A DNA stretch of 64,000 bases from Fistularia commersonii (Eukaryota; Chordata; Actinopteri; Syngnathiformes; Fistulariidae). Below the pieces are notes generated by a model. The model was not told where the DNA came from and searched no databases. It worked only from the letters and a program-made list of their open reading frames with translations. Positions 32,871 to 44,926 of the stretch are shown here, in pieces. Within the stretch, counting starts at the first letter, position 1. Every line of letters begins with the position of its first letter. The DNA is taken from positions 5,649,001 to 5,713,000 of the forward strand of contig JBBMNZ010000035.1 of assembly GCA_037954325.1 (NCBI GenBank), read 5' to 3'. The translations under genes and the position numbers were made by a program.

Positions 32871-33537
32871 AGGCTGAGAAATGTGAGATGTTGAATTGTG
32901 GGTCCAGTGCTCTTTCACCCATTGTTTGTTTGACAATGTCACACACTGATTAATTTTTAATCATGTGGACAAAGACGTCATGTATGTTGGTAGTACTTGT
33001 GCTTGTACTACAATGAGTACAAGAATCATTTTTGAAAAGGCCTTCACCATGATGTATATTATACATGTGAATACACACACAGATCTTTGTATCATATGTG
33101 TTTGTATACATATTAATGTATGTATATAATTAAATATAGATATTGTGTATATGTATTTGTGAACATAGGTTGCATATATACAGTATACATGAAATAGAGG
33201 ACACAAATACATACATATATACATACATAAAAAAGTCAAATATACAATACATATGCATTATACTTATATAGTCACTCATCCAAATTTTATATTTATCATA
33301 TATATATAATGTTATATTTTTATACACACATTACATATATACATGCAATTGCTTGTATATATGTATTACAAATTTACTGCAATAATTTATCTTGACATTT
33401 GTCTTGCATTTTCCGAGTACTGCATACTTAAACATTATATATATACGTGTGCGTACAGACACATATACATTATTTATAGTTATTGTTTTATATACATAGT
33501 ATGATAATGTTAAATATGTAACTGTTTATATATATTT

Positions 33538-33565
33538 ATACACACACATACACACATATATATAT

Positions 33566-33604
<39 letters not shown>
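33538..33604. repeat. CA/TA microsatellite cluster
   Basis: Alternating ACACAC and ATATAT blocks ending in a (TA)n run. Confidence 0.9.
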
Positions 33605-33607
<3 letters not shown>

Positions 33608-33777
33608 AGTTACATCTTGTTATATGTACAGTATACATCAATGTGTGTGTGTTTGTATGCAGCCTTTTATGTGTGTATGTATATAGGTGCATATACATGC
33701 TTAAAGGTATATAGATAAATATACTGTATATGGTGTTACATACATATATTAGTTTGCACACACACACTGCTTGCATG

Positions 33778-34502
33778 ACTCATTCGTGAGGAGACATTGT
33801 TTCTGTTTCGAAGCCATACAGCATTGCTGGGGTCGTCACTGTTTTATACACCTTTCCTTTCATTCTGGCTGATAGTCTTCTATCCCATAGTACCCCTGAC
33901 ACTTTTCTCCACCCTTTCCCACCTGCTTGAACCCATTTCTTTACCTCTTTTCCACACTCTCCGTTGCTGTGGACTGTTGACCCCAAGTACTTGAAATCCT
34001 CCACCTTCTTGATCTCCACTCCCTGTAGCCTCACCGTTCCACCCGAGTTCCTATCATTCACACACATATATTCTGTCTTGCTGCGACTAACCTTCATTCC
34101 TGTCCTTTCCAGAGCATACGGCCACCTCTCTATATTTTCCTCAACTTGTTCCCTGCTCTCACTACAGATCACAATGTCATCTGCAAACATCATGGTCCAT
34201 GGGGATTCCTGTCTAACCTCATCTGTCAGCCTGTCTCTCACTACTGCAAACAAGAAGGGGCTCAGAGCTGATCCCTGATGGAGTCCCACCTCCCCCTGAA
34301 CTTCCCCCTGTTCCCCCCACAGCACACCTCACCACTGTCTCACAGCAAGCATACGTGTCCTGTACCAGTACTTCTCTGCCACTCCAGACTTCCTCATACA
34401 ATACCAGAGTTCCTCTCTTGGCACCCTTTCATATGCTTTTTCTAAGTCTATAAAAGCGCATTGCAGCTCCCTCTGACCATCTCTGTACTTCTCTATTAGC
34501 AT
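33778..34502 (-). pseudogene. truncated non-LTR retrotransposon reverse transcriptase fragment
   Basis: On the minus strand the translation contains core reverse transcriptase landmarks: a DLEKAYERVPREELW segment, GLHQGSALSPFLFA, the catalytic FADD box (MMFADDIVIC) and EFKYLGS-like DFKYLGSTV. Both ends are cut off, and the frame is broken between the first two blocks by a stop, so it is a dead, 5'-truncated LINE copy. The RTE-like group is my best guess; only a domain search would settle the clade. Confidence 0.85.
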
Positions 34503-34918
34503 TCTGGAAGAATAGTAAAAATTCCCATAAACACACTCCTGAACCTTATGGACAGACTTCCCAGAAGAATTGGAGGTGATATAGCTGCAAAGATGTCATA
34601 TTGAATCCTATGGATTAGGAATGGGATGTCACTTAAGCTGATATAACAAGTCAAGGCAGGTGAACGAATACATTTGGCCATATAATGTACATACATCTAT
34701 ACATGTGCTCTAAATGATACAAAATACACAATCATATATGCATGTTTTTTTATTTACATTTATTTATATCACACACAACACATACAGTAAAATGTATATA
34801 AGTATGTATGTATGTATACATATATAAAATGCTTACATATATACACATATTTATGTATTAATACATATGTTTATATATGGATATATAGCTATAAATAAAT
34901 GGCCGTAAACAGACAGAA

Positions 34919-34942
34919 ACACACACACACACACACACACAC
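34919..34942. repeat. (CA)n microsatellite
   Basis: About 12 CA units. Confidence 0.95.
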
Positions 34943-37900
34943 ATTTCATAACTTTCATTCTTGTGTTCTTGCCCAAGTTTCATTTAGTTTTAGATGGGGA
35001 TGAACAGAAAAAAATAAAAAAGGTTTGTTTTGAATGAAATCTGGCTTATCTCTAATTGCAGCTGCCCTTGACTGTTCTGAAAATATGTGTAAAGATAAAT
35101 TAGAAATACCTGCAGTTAAAATTCAAAATCTTGGCCATGGCCTTGGAAGAAATCTGTCTTTTGATATAGAAAATTGGAAGATGACGTGAGTAATATATTG
35201 ATATGATGGACCAGCAGGACCTTATAGAAAAGACACTCAAGCTTTAAAAAGCCCGACCACAAGTGAGTCAGTCTCTGGTTCTGCACCAGATGCTGTGAAA
35301 ATATGCATCACATTACAAGCTCCGCAAGGTTCATTACCATAGATTACCGCGAGTATGTGTGCTGCACAACAGGATTCGTTTGGCCAGACTTCACTGAGCC
35401 GAACACCGACAGCAGGAGTTCTGCACTAGAGGGTAAATATCGTGGAGCCTCTCTGAGCCTCAGTAAAACTGTAAAAGGTGGAGAAAGTGGGAGCCAAAAA
35501 TAAGTTTTTTACTTCTTGTTTTGAATGTCATTATTAACATTTGCAAGCGATCAAAGACGGAAGGGTACAAAGGAACGTAAACGTTATGTGAAATATATAA
35601 TCTAATGCACACATTTTCAGTCTAACCAAAGATACATTTTGCCATTCCTCTAAACTTCATAGAATCAACCAATTAAAAAAAATGTATTCCCTCATATCCA
35701 CATTAAAAAGACAAAATGGATTTTTGCTAATTAAAGTTGTCAATGATATAAAATAATTGTGGGCGTTCGATGGGGACGCTTCCATTTTCTGTGATAACGC
35801 ACTCTTGTTGGTGAATAAAGGTCAGCATGAAGGATCACATTCTGTTAATGGACATTTTGGATGTTGTAGGTCAGTGTATGAGTCTACTTAGTCTGAATTA
35901 TGCTTTCGTTGTATGGAAAATGTATATATACATGTATTTGAATGAGATTCAAAGAGCCAGAAATTTCCAACTTAGCAGTAAAAAACAGAACAACCCTTCC
36001 AGCTCTCAACGGCCTCAAAAGACCAAGCACATAGTTACTGTATGTGCCCTCTTGCATGAATGAACACATAACAGAGTGTGATAAGATTTAACTGCCAAAG
36101 TCCTTTCTCTTGGCAAAAGTACTACAAGAAATCTTGAAGTCAGCACATCTGCAAAACAACAAGAGCCTTTGCTGTTGTAGATAGCTATCGACAAAAGGCA
36201 TATTTACTGTTCCCTCCTCTGGTGTCTGCATCCGTGTGTGTCAGTGTGTGTTTGATATTTACCACCTCCCCTGCCCTATCAATCCAAGTCTGACTGGAGG
36301 ATGAGAGAGGCGGATGTGATGGTGACGTGTTAGCGGGAGAGGCTGATGGATGTCAGGACTGCCCGATTGTCCTATCGCTGTATTAGATGAGAATTTGTTC
36401 TGTAAGCACATTGTGCGTAACTACATGGGCGGGGAGCCGTTTGACTGATATGATTTTATTAATGCTATGCTATGTCCTATGATGCACTTATGCCCAATTG
36501 CCAGTAGAAATTAAATGATGCAAAGCTATACGTTTAGGTATGATTTTTATAAAGCACCGCAAAATATTTAGAGACTAAGATCAATAATGGCATGTTTAAG
36601 TGGTACATTGGGTTAAACAAATTTCCAATGAGAAAAATAATCCGTCTTTGTGTCATCCGACACTTAAGAACTTAAAAGTTTGTACATTAGTATGATCATT
36701 TAAAGTTATCTTTACAAATTCTGGCAATAACACATCATGAAACATCCTCTGCAAAGATGTCCGTGATTTTTCATTTTATGATTCGTTTTAAGTAAATCAT
36801 AAAAACATAACAAAACCAGGTAGAAGTAATTTGAGTGATGACCCACTGATCTCCAGGGAAGCATTTTCCAGGATACTGCCCTTCTCCTTATTTCCTTTCA
36901 ATCCCTCTGTTTTCCGCCACCCTGTGCATCCACACAGCATCCAATCCCATCCCTACCGGCCTCGGGTGACCTAGAACTGTGTTGATTCAGGTGAATCTAG
37001 TTGCATGCAGCTAGATTCATGCAGTGCATGTAGTTCATGCAGTTGATGAGAAGCTTTGACCACTTTCTTATGCTATAGTTTCAATAAATGCAGACAAAAT
37101 CAACAAAAAAAAAAAAGCAGAAAAAGCAGCGTGAAAGTCCATTATAATTGTATACAATCATCATTAACATGTAAAAAAAAAAACAAATGTACCCTTATAA
37201 ATGTATTAGTATCTACCTTTAAATGAAAGTTATTCATATATTATTTTGTGGACCTTTTGTGGTGTTTTGAATGATGGACTGCTATAATAGGTTTATTTAT
37301 AAAAATAAATGTAGGATCATTATGATTATTAATAAACATCTACAATAACAAAATCAATATTCCTGAAAGAAACACATGTAATTGTAATTTTAGATACTTG
37401 CAACATCACTATTTCCAGACATTCTGTTTTGAAGTCATTGTTGTTTGTGCGGCTTAAGTATCTTCCACTTGATGTTATTTTTTTCAATTGCAAACAGGAA
37501 ACAAGTTCAAGAACTACATCTCAACCAATAAAACGCTGTGAATCTCAGTTTATAACATAAAGTGACCCCTCGAGCCGCACACTCTGTGCAACTTCACATC
37601 TTCTCCGCATCTTTTGCATCGCAGTGGCAAGTCTGGCTCCTTGTGCCACCTCACTATCCCAAGGTTGCACTCCAAAATAAGCAGCGCTTGTCAGACACCT
37701 CGCAGGCAGAGCAGAGAACTCATTCCTCTCTGTCTACCTGAACTCCTGCCTGAAGGAGGAGATTCTGCTGCACCAACAGACCTGGACCCGTACCAAGCTC
37801 TATCTCTGTATCCCTTTTCCCCCTTTTTTTTTTTTCTTTCTTGCTGCCTCTTCCCCTTCCTTTCATTAACCCCATTCCTCATCCTCTCCCCCTCTGTCTA

Positions 37901-40120
37901 TTTTTACTCTTTCACTCCCTCCACCCTTCCTTAGTCTTTTGTAAATTGCAAATGGAGGAGCGGGAACTAAAAATACGGCAGTGATAAACCCAATTATCTG
38001 TCCTTTTTCACGCTACACGCCCAAATTGCCCAGGACAGGCTGTGTGCCAGATATCAGACCTCAATGTGTTTTCATGCCTCCACCTGCTCATGTGTGCAGC
38101 CAGCTAACGTAGAAGATTTCATCAACTGCTACCAGTTTTGGGACTACAACTTAACTGACCATGGCAGGGTCATTTCCTAACATATATCTAATAATTGTAG
38201 AATGTGGAATGAAAGATACTACTGCACTGGTGGTGGAAAAAAAAAACATGAAATGACACCACTGTGTACAAGGTTATACTGCATGACTTTTTACTATGTC
38301 TTTGCAGCCCCTCTTGATGTCACCCGCTAGGCATGATGCCTTGAGTCAGCTGTCCTACTAGATAACCTTTTATAAAGCGGTGGAAAATGTTTGATCTGTG
38401 TCAGCCGAAAGTCTGTATGTGTGTGTTTGTCTGTGTGTGTGTTTAACTTAGGCCTGAACAAAAAGCACCCAAGAATGACTGAACTTACCAATAATTTCAA
38501 GATTAAAAAAAAAAAAAAATCAGTTTATTACATTAAAATACTGTCGAACGAACATGAGAGCAAGTAGAGAAAACTTTCAAATTCTTGCAGTTCAACCAGC
38601 ACTGCTGCTCCATATTTGCCAGCCAATTTTAACATTTTGGCTCAATTTCAACCGTCCAGAGGTTGTTTAATTTTTCTTGGTGTTGACAGCAGCTCTAATT
38701 ATAATAGCCTTTCCTTCTGCGACCACAGCCATGAGTAAGAGATCTCCAACCCTTGTAGCCAATAATGAGTGTGATGCTCTAAGAGAGCACTCACAATGTA
38801 ATAATAGGGTTTTATTGAGGTTGTTTAAGAAGTCCTCCTTCCCTCAACACCTCAGAAACACTTACCCTTGAAATCACATGCACACAAGCGTGTACTTACT
38901 TTTGAGCTCCCACATTTACATCACACTGGACACTGGTTTATAATCCCTAATTTACAATCCTTTCCCATAGCGACCTGCAGACATTTGTGTGAATCTAGAG
39001 AAAATCACATATTGGATAGGAATCGATGACATTGAAATACGAGTTAGAGTTTTCATGCACAATTTGGAGCTGAAATTGTTATCCTCAGGTTGATTTGTTC
39101 CAATCATAGAAAACAAAAGGTATGTGATTTGCATCACGTGTGCCGAAACCGTATGACATTTAACATCCCTGAGGAGATTAGGTTTGCAAAAAGGAGCATA
39201 TGTTTGTATGTTTCTGCGCATATTTGTTCTCTCAGAGCTAAAATATGTTACCTGCAGCTGGCTGTAAATCATCCCTATATAGGTCTGCTGCAGCCTCATG
39301 CTACAGAAACACAACACTGCCCCGTGGAGCTATAGGTGTACGTGGGTTGAGTCAATCAAATTAGTGCTTTCCTTAATCAGCCAAATGAACAGATGTGGGT
39401 GTGTGAATGTGTTCTGCATCTGTAGAATTTGTCTGTGTGAGCAGAGATGTTATGTGTGTGTGTGTGTGTGTTAAAGCTATAATCCAGCATTAAAGAAGAA
39501 GCTGTCTTTCATTTTGACCTCACACGATCAGCTGGGTTGATTAGGCTGATAGAGGGTTTTTTTTATCGAGGCCAGCTCTCTTTCTTAACGCAGAGTCTGT
39601 TTTGCTTTCAAATTCTTGCTTGACTCCTTTTAGACACTGAGTGGACAACGGCTGGAAAAATTATTGTTGCCACCTGAAGATAGTTTTCTGTGAGTGCTTA
39701 AAACATGCTCCGCACTGCAAAAGATGAGAGTAGAAATACCCTGTTTGTGCAGTGGTTTCTTTTCTCCATTCTTCATAATGACGCCCCCCATTGGGGGAAT
39801 CTCTTGGGAATTAGTTTGAGAAATTGCAACTTCACAAATTGAGATGAACTTTGGAAATACTGATTTGATACTTTGTGCCACTTTCAGTCTTGATCCTGTT
39901 TCAATTCAATTTACTTTTTCTTTCACACATATCAACTTTAATTAATGAATGGGTGAATTTTGAACATTAATTTTACCAACATCAACATCCAACAACAACA
40001 ACAACAACAACCAAACCCCGGTTGCTTTTCCTTTTTCTATTTGTTCTTTGTGACAACTGATTCAAAAAGTGTTTTATATATATGCAGTATGTGTATGTGC
40101 AGTATATACAGGTAACTGTG

Positions 40121-40126
<6 letters not shown>

Positions 40127-40160
<34 letters not shown>

Positions 40161-40176
40161 TCATAAGTAGCATACT

Positions 40177-40235
<59 letters not shown>

Positions 40236-40282
40236 TATTCTGTATGTAGGGTCACAGGGATGCTGGAGCCTATCCCAGCATT

Positions 40283-40316
<34 letters not shown>
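40127..40316. repeat. (TA)n arrays with an embedded repeat fragment
   Basis: Three (TA)n runs (about 40127-40159, 40180-40230 and 40286-40316). A piece of the common dispersed repeat (GTCACAGGGATGCTGGAGCC) lies between the last two. Confidence 0.93.
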
Positions 40317-40317
<1 letters not shown>

Positions 40318-42393
40318 CTGTATTGTATTAATCAGACATATGATTCCATCACTGTTATATAACCTACCTGATAGGGTAAAAACAAGAAAAAAGAAAGTTG
40401 TAATTTATGTACATTGAATATCTCACATCCAAACAACATCCTGCACACTTTGCACGGTTTCTGGTTGGATTTTTCCATAGCATAGAAGTGTTACTATGCA
40501 AATGTCACTAATTACTAATTTTCATCAACCCTATGATGAATACTACTAATGCCTTCCTCGCTGCTCAAAACATACTCATCAGTAGCAAACAATGACTTCC
40601 ACTGTATTTTTCTACTGCTGTTGAAGAGCAGTGGAATGATTTCATGCTCGAGATAAAGGAGCAAACTGGAGGTCCCAGTTCAGGCCAATACATTAATTAT
40701 TGGAAATTAAATCATCATTAGCAGCTTCACAGATGTTGTTGTTCAGGACCAACTACCACTATTAATCCGCAACTCCTGTTCAGTGGCTGGTCTCTAAGTT
40801 TTCATGACAACTAACACCAGACAAAGCAGATGTAAACATCCTATTTCCATATGTTTACTGCACTCACACTCTTGCAGGGAATGTAAGCGTGCCAACGGTC
40901 TCAGCGACCTCCAACCACTTTGACCGTCATTTCTTCCCCTTCGACAACTTTGACTCCTTACACTATGGATTATAACGCTATTTATCTCTTTCCCACAAGA
41001 GAAAGCCCGGCATCCATTCCTTGCTTCCAGGAAGCTTCCAGAGGCCTCTGGCCACCCTTAGTCCATTAAACCTGCCAGAGTCAGACTACCATGCCACAAA
41101 AAAAAAAAGGCCATCCAGATTTCATTACTCTGAGTTGAATATGAAAGCACTTCTCTCCAGGTCAGAGATGTGGTGCAGATATGTGGGCCTGAATAATTCA
41201 CGATGGTCTAAAAGTTTGAGCGGCACAGACGGATATTGTTATGTGTTGTGCTTCACTTGAGACAGAGAGATGGCACCAATGTATGTCACATGAATGAGAG
41301 CACATGGGTTGGGGAGGAGCAATGCACGGGATGAGAAAAGACAAGGATGAAGGGGTAGCATGACAGAGAAGCCATGAAAAAATAAAGAATATAGAGGACT
41401 GATAGCAATAAGTAAAAGAAAAGATAGACGAAAAGTCAAATTGTTGCGAGGAGAGGAGCAGCCAAAAGGGGTGAGATTGTGCCAAGGAGAAAAAAAAAAA
41501 AGGGTGACACTAATGGCTTTCGGAGTCAGTGCGGCCGGCTTTTACAAAAAAACATGAATTAAACATGCTCCAGGCAGTGCGGCGTTGAGGGCTGTGGTGC
41601 GTCACGCTAAACAGTCCTGGCAGAAACATCGATTCTCACCTAGTTCTCCTTCTGAACAGATCCAATAATAAGGCTGACGAAGACAAGCGTGGCATGATGT
41701 CACAGTGTGAGGTCAGCGTTCATCAAATGATGACACCCGCAACAGAAAAAACACATTATCCCTTATTTACGTATTCTATTTTTTCTTATCCGCCCTTTTC
41801 ATGTAAAGCGTCTTGTCACTTGGCAAACTCCTTCCAAATGCTGTGTAAGGGCGAGGGGGAGATGTTTTGATTATTTCACTTGTGTCATCGGGGGTTTTAC
41901 GAACTGTTTTGACAAAACTTAGAAAGGAAATATTTATTTGTGAGGGTTATCTTTGTTTATATAAACAAAGGTCCGGGGTCTTATACGAAGTATGTGTGTC
42001 TGTCTGAACACTACACAAACAAATATGCTTTATATTCACAGCTACATCTGGCAGAGTCTGACCCCAAGCAAACTTTATGCATTAAACTATTTCATTTGAA
42101 TGCTGCAAACATTTTACACAGATCAACAACCTTGATTTGATAATTGTTTCTCCAAGTGTATTTCTTTAATGTTGAAAAATGAGATGTATTCAATCAAATT
42201 TCCCAGGGGCTAGTTTGTTGCAGTTTTAATTGGTTTTACCAGAAACCCTCCAATTAGCCAACATATTATCTGAATTAAAGATCCATGAGAATACATTTTC
42301 TAGTAGAGCAAATGCTTCAGTTTTATTTTTAGCATTTTTTTTTAAGGAGAAACAGAATTGCATCAACAAAAAACCTTAAGTGGCCTCGGGGAC

Positions 42394-42414
42394 GGGGGGG
42401 GGGGGGGGGGGGGG
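42394..42414. repeat. poly-G run
   Basis: 21 consecutive G residues preceded by GGGGAC. The length is unreliable in any assembly. Confidence 0.95.
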
Positions 42415-42497
42415 ATGTCCATGCAAAAACAACAGCAGTAAAAAGACAATATAGCATAATCAATAATAGAAGAAAATATGATACAAACCAATCATTC

Positions 42498-42712
42498 ATT
42501 CATTCACTCATTTCCTATACTGCTTATCCTGCAGTCAGCATCACATGGAGCCTGTTCCAGCTCTCAGTCGCCAGTCAATCACAGGGCCACATATAGAAAC
42601 ATACAACTACTCAATCACTTATTGAAATATCTGGGCAATTTGGAGACTCCAATTACTCTGCTGTATGTTTCTGGACTCTGGGAGGAAACCAGAAGAAATC
42701 TACACGGAGAGA
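42498..42712 (-). repeat. dispersed repeat, reverse orientation
   Basis: TTTCCTATACTGCTTATCC, GGAGCCTGTTCCAGCT, GTCAATCACAGGGCCACAT, GGCAATTTGGAGACTCC and CTCTGGGAGGAAACCAGA are successive blocks of the common fish repeat read in reverse. Confidence 0.65.
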
Positions 42713-43015
42713 AAAAAAACAAACTGGAATCAAACCACACCTTTTTCAATTAAGGTAATGATATAATGGTATAAGGTAAATAATTCAAAATCCAACAAAA
42801 CTAAATTGGCACACACATGCTAATTATTTCGCGCTTGTTTAATTTCTATGACAAATTAATCTACAAAAAAAGACCTTAAAACACTTGATAGCCTTAACTT
42901 TGACACTTCATATTTTGTTGTATTTCTTATTCTCCCTCCTTCCTACTATTATCTATTATTGTTATGTTTTACTTGAAACTCTGGCACAACAATTTCCTTC
43001 GGGATAAATGAAGTT

Positions 43016-43050
43016 GTTCTTATTCTTATTCTTATTCTTATTCTTATTAT
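43016..43050. repeat. TTCTTA tandem repeat at a retroelement-like tail
   Basis: Six-base units follow CCTTCGGGATAAATGAAG, a pattern typical of LINE/SINE 3' ends in fish. The body of the element is not clear. Confidence 0.6.
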
Positions 43051-43502
43051 AGCCTAAATTCCACAGCATGAATATGCACCGCCTGTCCCTCTTCTAAAGC
43101 TCCAAAGATCTAAATTAGATTGAAAAAGCTCCCTGATCATTTTAAGACTGAACACCTCCAAAACAGTTTTTGAAAAAATCTGCCGGTTCTAGTGACATGA
43201 AAAAAAAAAATCCAAAAGAATAATAAGAAGAAAAATGAAGGGAAGTCTTATTTTAAAGTCTTAACATCTGGAATACATGATGTTTCGTTGCTGCGTGCTT
43301 GTGAATGGAAAGAGCCAGATCCTCTGTGTCGTTGAGTTTGAGGGGTATTTGAGTGAAAATACGCACGCACACGCACACGCACACGCACACCCTCTCTTCC
43401 TCCTACTTATCCTTCTTATCTCTGGTTCACGGTCATCTTTTGGTTTCGGTTCGGTTCAGCTCGACGGTGAAGCGCAACACATGACGCCCTTAACGGGTCT
43501 GA

Positions 43503-43510
43503 TGACGTCA
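43503..43510. promoter_or_regulatory. CRE palindrome TGACGTCA upstream of chrna6
   Basis: A perfect 8-bp cAMP-response element (CREB/ATF site), 173 bp before the RE1 site and about 205 bp before the TATA-like box. Confidence 0.6.
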
Positions 43511-43682
43511 AACCGGACGCTAAAATTAAAACCCAAACGACGGAGTCCCAGTAAAGAGAGAGGAAAAAAAAAAGATTGCTTTAGTTAATCTTTCAATTTC
43601 GTTTCATATTCATCCCGTGTGTGCGTTTTTTTTTTTTTTGGAAGGAGAGTTCACTTTCAGTAACCTCCGTCTGAAACGCACC

Positions 43683-43703
43683 AGAGCTGTCCACGGTGCT
43701 GAA
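43683..43703 (-). promoter_or_regulatory. RE1/NRSE-like silencer site at the chrna6 promoter
   Basis: The complement reads TTCAGCACC, GT, GGACAGC, then TCT. The left half and the GGACAGC right half are intact; only the last three bases drift from the REST consensus. It lies 12 bp upstream of the TATA-like box and 0.52 kb upstream of the start codon. Confidence 0.8.
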
Positions 43704-43715
43704 AGCGGACGCGCG

Positions 43716-43722
43716 TATAAAA
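43716..43722 (+). promoter_or_regulatory. TATA-like box (chrna6)
   Basis: TATAAAA in a GC-richer context, downstream of the CRE and RE1 sites. It would place the transcription start near 43745 and give a 5' UTR of about 480 bp containing short upstream ATG frames. Confidence 0.5.
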
Positions 43723-44226
43723 CTGCAAAAAGGCAAATATTTAATCAGGAATGAGTCAGGATTCACTGGCTGTGAGATTAAAACATACTCCCCGTGTGTG
43801 AGTTTAAAAAAAAAAAAAAACCACGGAGTTTGAAAAAAAAAATTGAAAAAAATCTCCACTCCCTCTCACTTCCAACCACCAAACATGCAAGTTGCTCCAC
43901 TTCCACGCCACTTCCTGACATCATTGAACCCCCCCTCCCCCCTCCCTCCACAGTCCGATCACACCTATGATCCCACGGTGCAAACCGTGCGTGGAGTCCG
44001 TAAGGATGCGCCAGAGGGAAGCTTTGCGCTCTTGGGGGAGGGACGAACGCTGACAAGTTCGGATCAGATCGCGGGGAAGGACCGCACCGGCACAGCGCGA
44101 CTGACTGTGGGCTCCGTGGAAAAGCCTTTTTTTTTAATTTAAATTGTGTGTTTTCTTCCTCATCCGACCAAAACGGACTCGGGAAAAAAAAAAGTCAAAG
44201 GATCCCCAGACGACAGCGGAGGAGAG

Positions 44227-44284
44227 ATGCAGCCAACGGCGAGGCGGACTTTCCTGCTTCTTCTTGTGGGTTTAATGACGCAAG
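44227..44284 (+). CDS. chrna6: chrna6 exon 1: signal peptide
   Basis: The ATG follows GGAGAG. It encodes MQPTARRTFLLLLVGLMTQ plus one base, then donor GTAAGT. A basic start followed by a Leu-rich core is a good signal peptide; cleavage is expected near QECLS after joining exon 2. Confidence 0.9.
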
Positions 44285-44895
44285 GTAAGTGGGATTAGTC
44301 CCAGGTGGCGGCGAGGATTTGCGGCTTTGGGGCTTCCAGGTAGATGAAGGTTGGATCCTCTGGTTTCGAAAAGAGAGAATCATGAGAGAATTTACGAGTC
44401 AGCGGGTCGATCTTGTGATGCGTTCACTGTACGTGCGCTTTTTCAACGAGTTTCCCCTCATTATTTCTGTTGTCAGAAGTCTGCAACAAGGTGGTGCGTC
44501 TTTTCTTTTTGCGCGCAAAAGTCAACACTACTCCAACACTTAAACTCCCACTCCTCCGTTTTACAATGTTTCTAAACATGGAAAACAGACACTAACGTGA
44601 AGAATTCAAAGTTAAAAGTGGTGAATATTTTCTTTTCTCTCGACGAGTCGAGGATCGTGACAGAAGCTTCACCGGGCCAACGAAATGAAATGCAAAAGAA
44701 TCCAGCAAAGGCAAATGATCCCCCTTTTTTTTTTGTTTTTGGAGGAATGCAAATTTTGTTTTCAGACGTTGAGTTGTGATTTCAAGGGGCCAGAGCAGAT
44801 TAGAATTTGTTTATGGAATCTGTTTTCCCGTGTTTACAGCTGCTGAGGGTTTGTGGATTTTTTGGGAGGTCGTTTTATCGACAGCACCCCCCCTC

Positions 44896-44926
<31 letters not shown>

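Larger units (their letters stand above)
30655..32890 (+). other. chrnb5: beta gene 3' region (last intron and/or 3' UTR)
   Basis: AT-rich sequence with many ATATAC microsatellite stretches, a MITE copy (31375-31653) and a (CA)n tract near 32719-32750. Poly(A) signal candidates are ATTAAA near 32621 and AATAAA at 32865-32870. Confidence 0.5.
32891..43434. other. intergenic region between the two receptor genes
   Basis: 10.5 kb without a supportable host gene. It contains ATATAC-rich DNA (32950-34870), a reverse transcriptase fragment (33778-34502), (TA)n arrays (40127-40316), a 21-G run (42394-42414), a dispersed repeat in reverse orientation (42498-42712), and a TTCTTA-repeat tail (43016-43050). 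Between roughly 34950 and 40080 I see no recognisable element. Confidence 0.6.

Noticed and set aside
43843..44142. 99-codon frame in the chrna6 5' UTR
   Set aside because: The frame is open but lies in the putative leader, shows no homology and ends before the real start codon; at most an upstream ORF.
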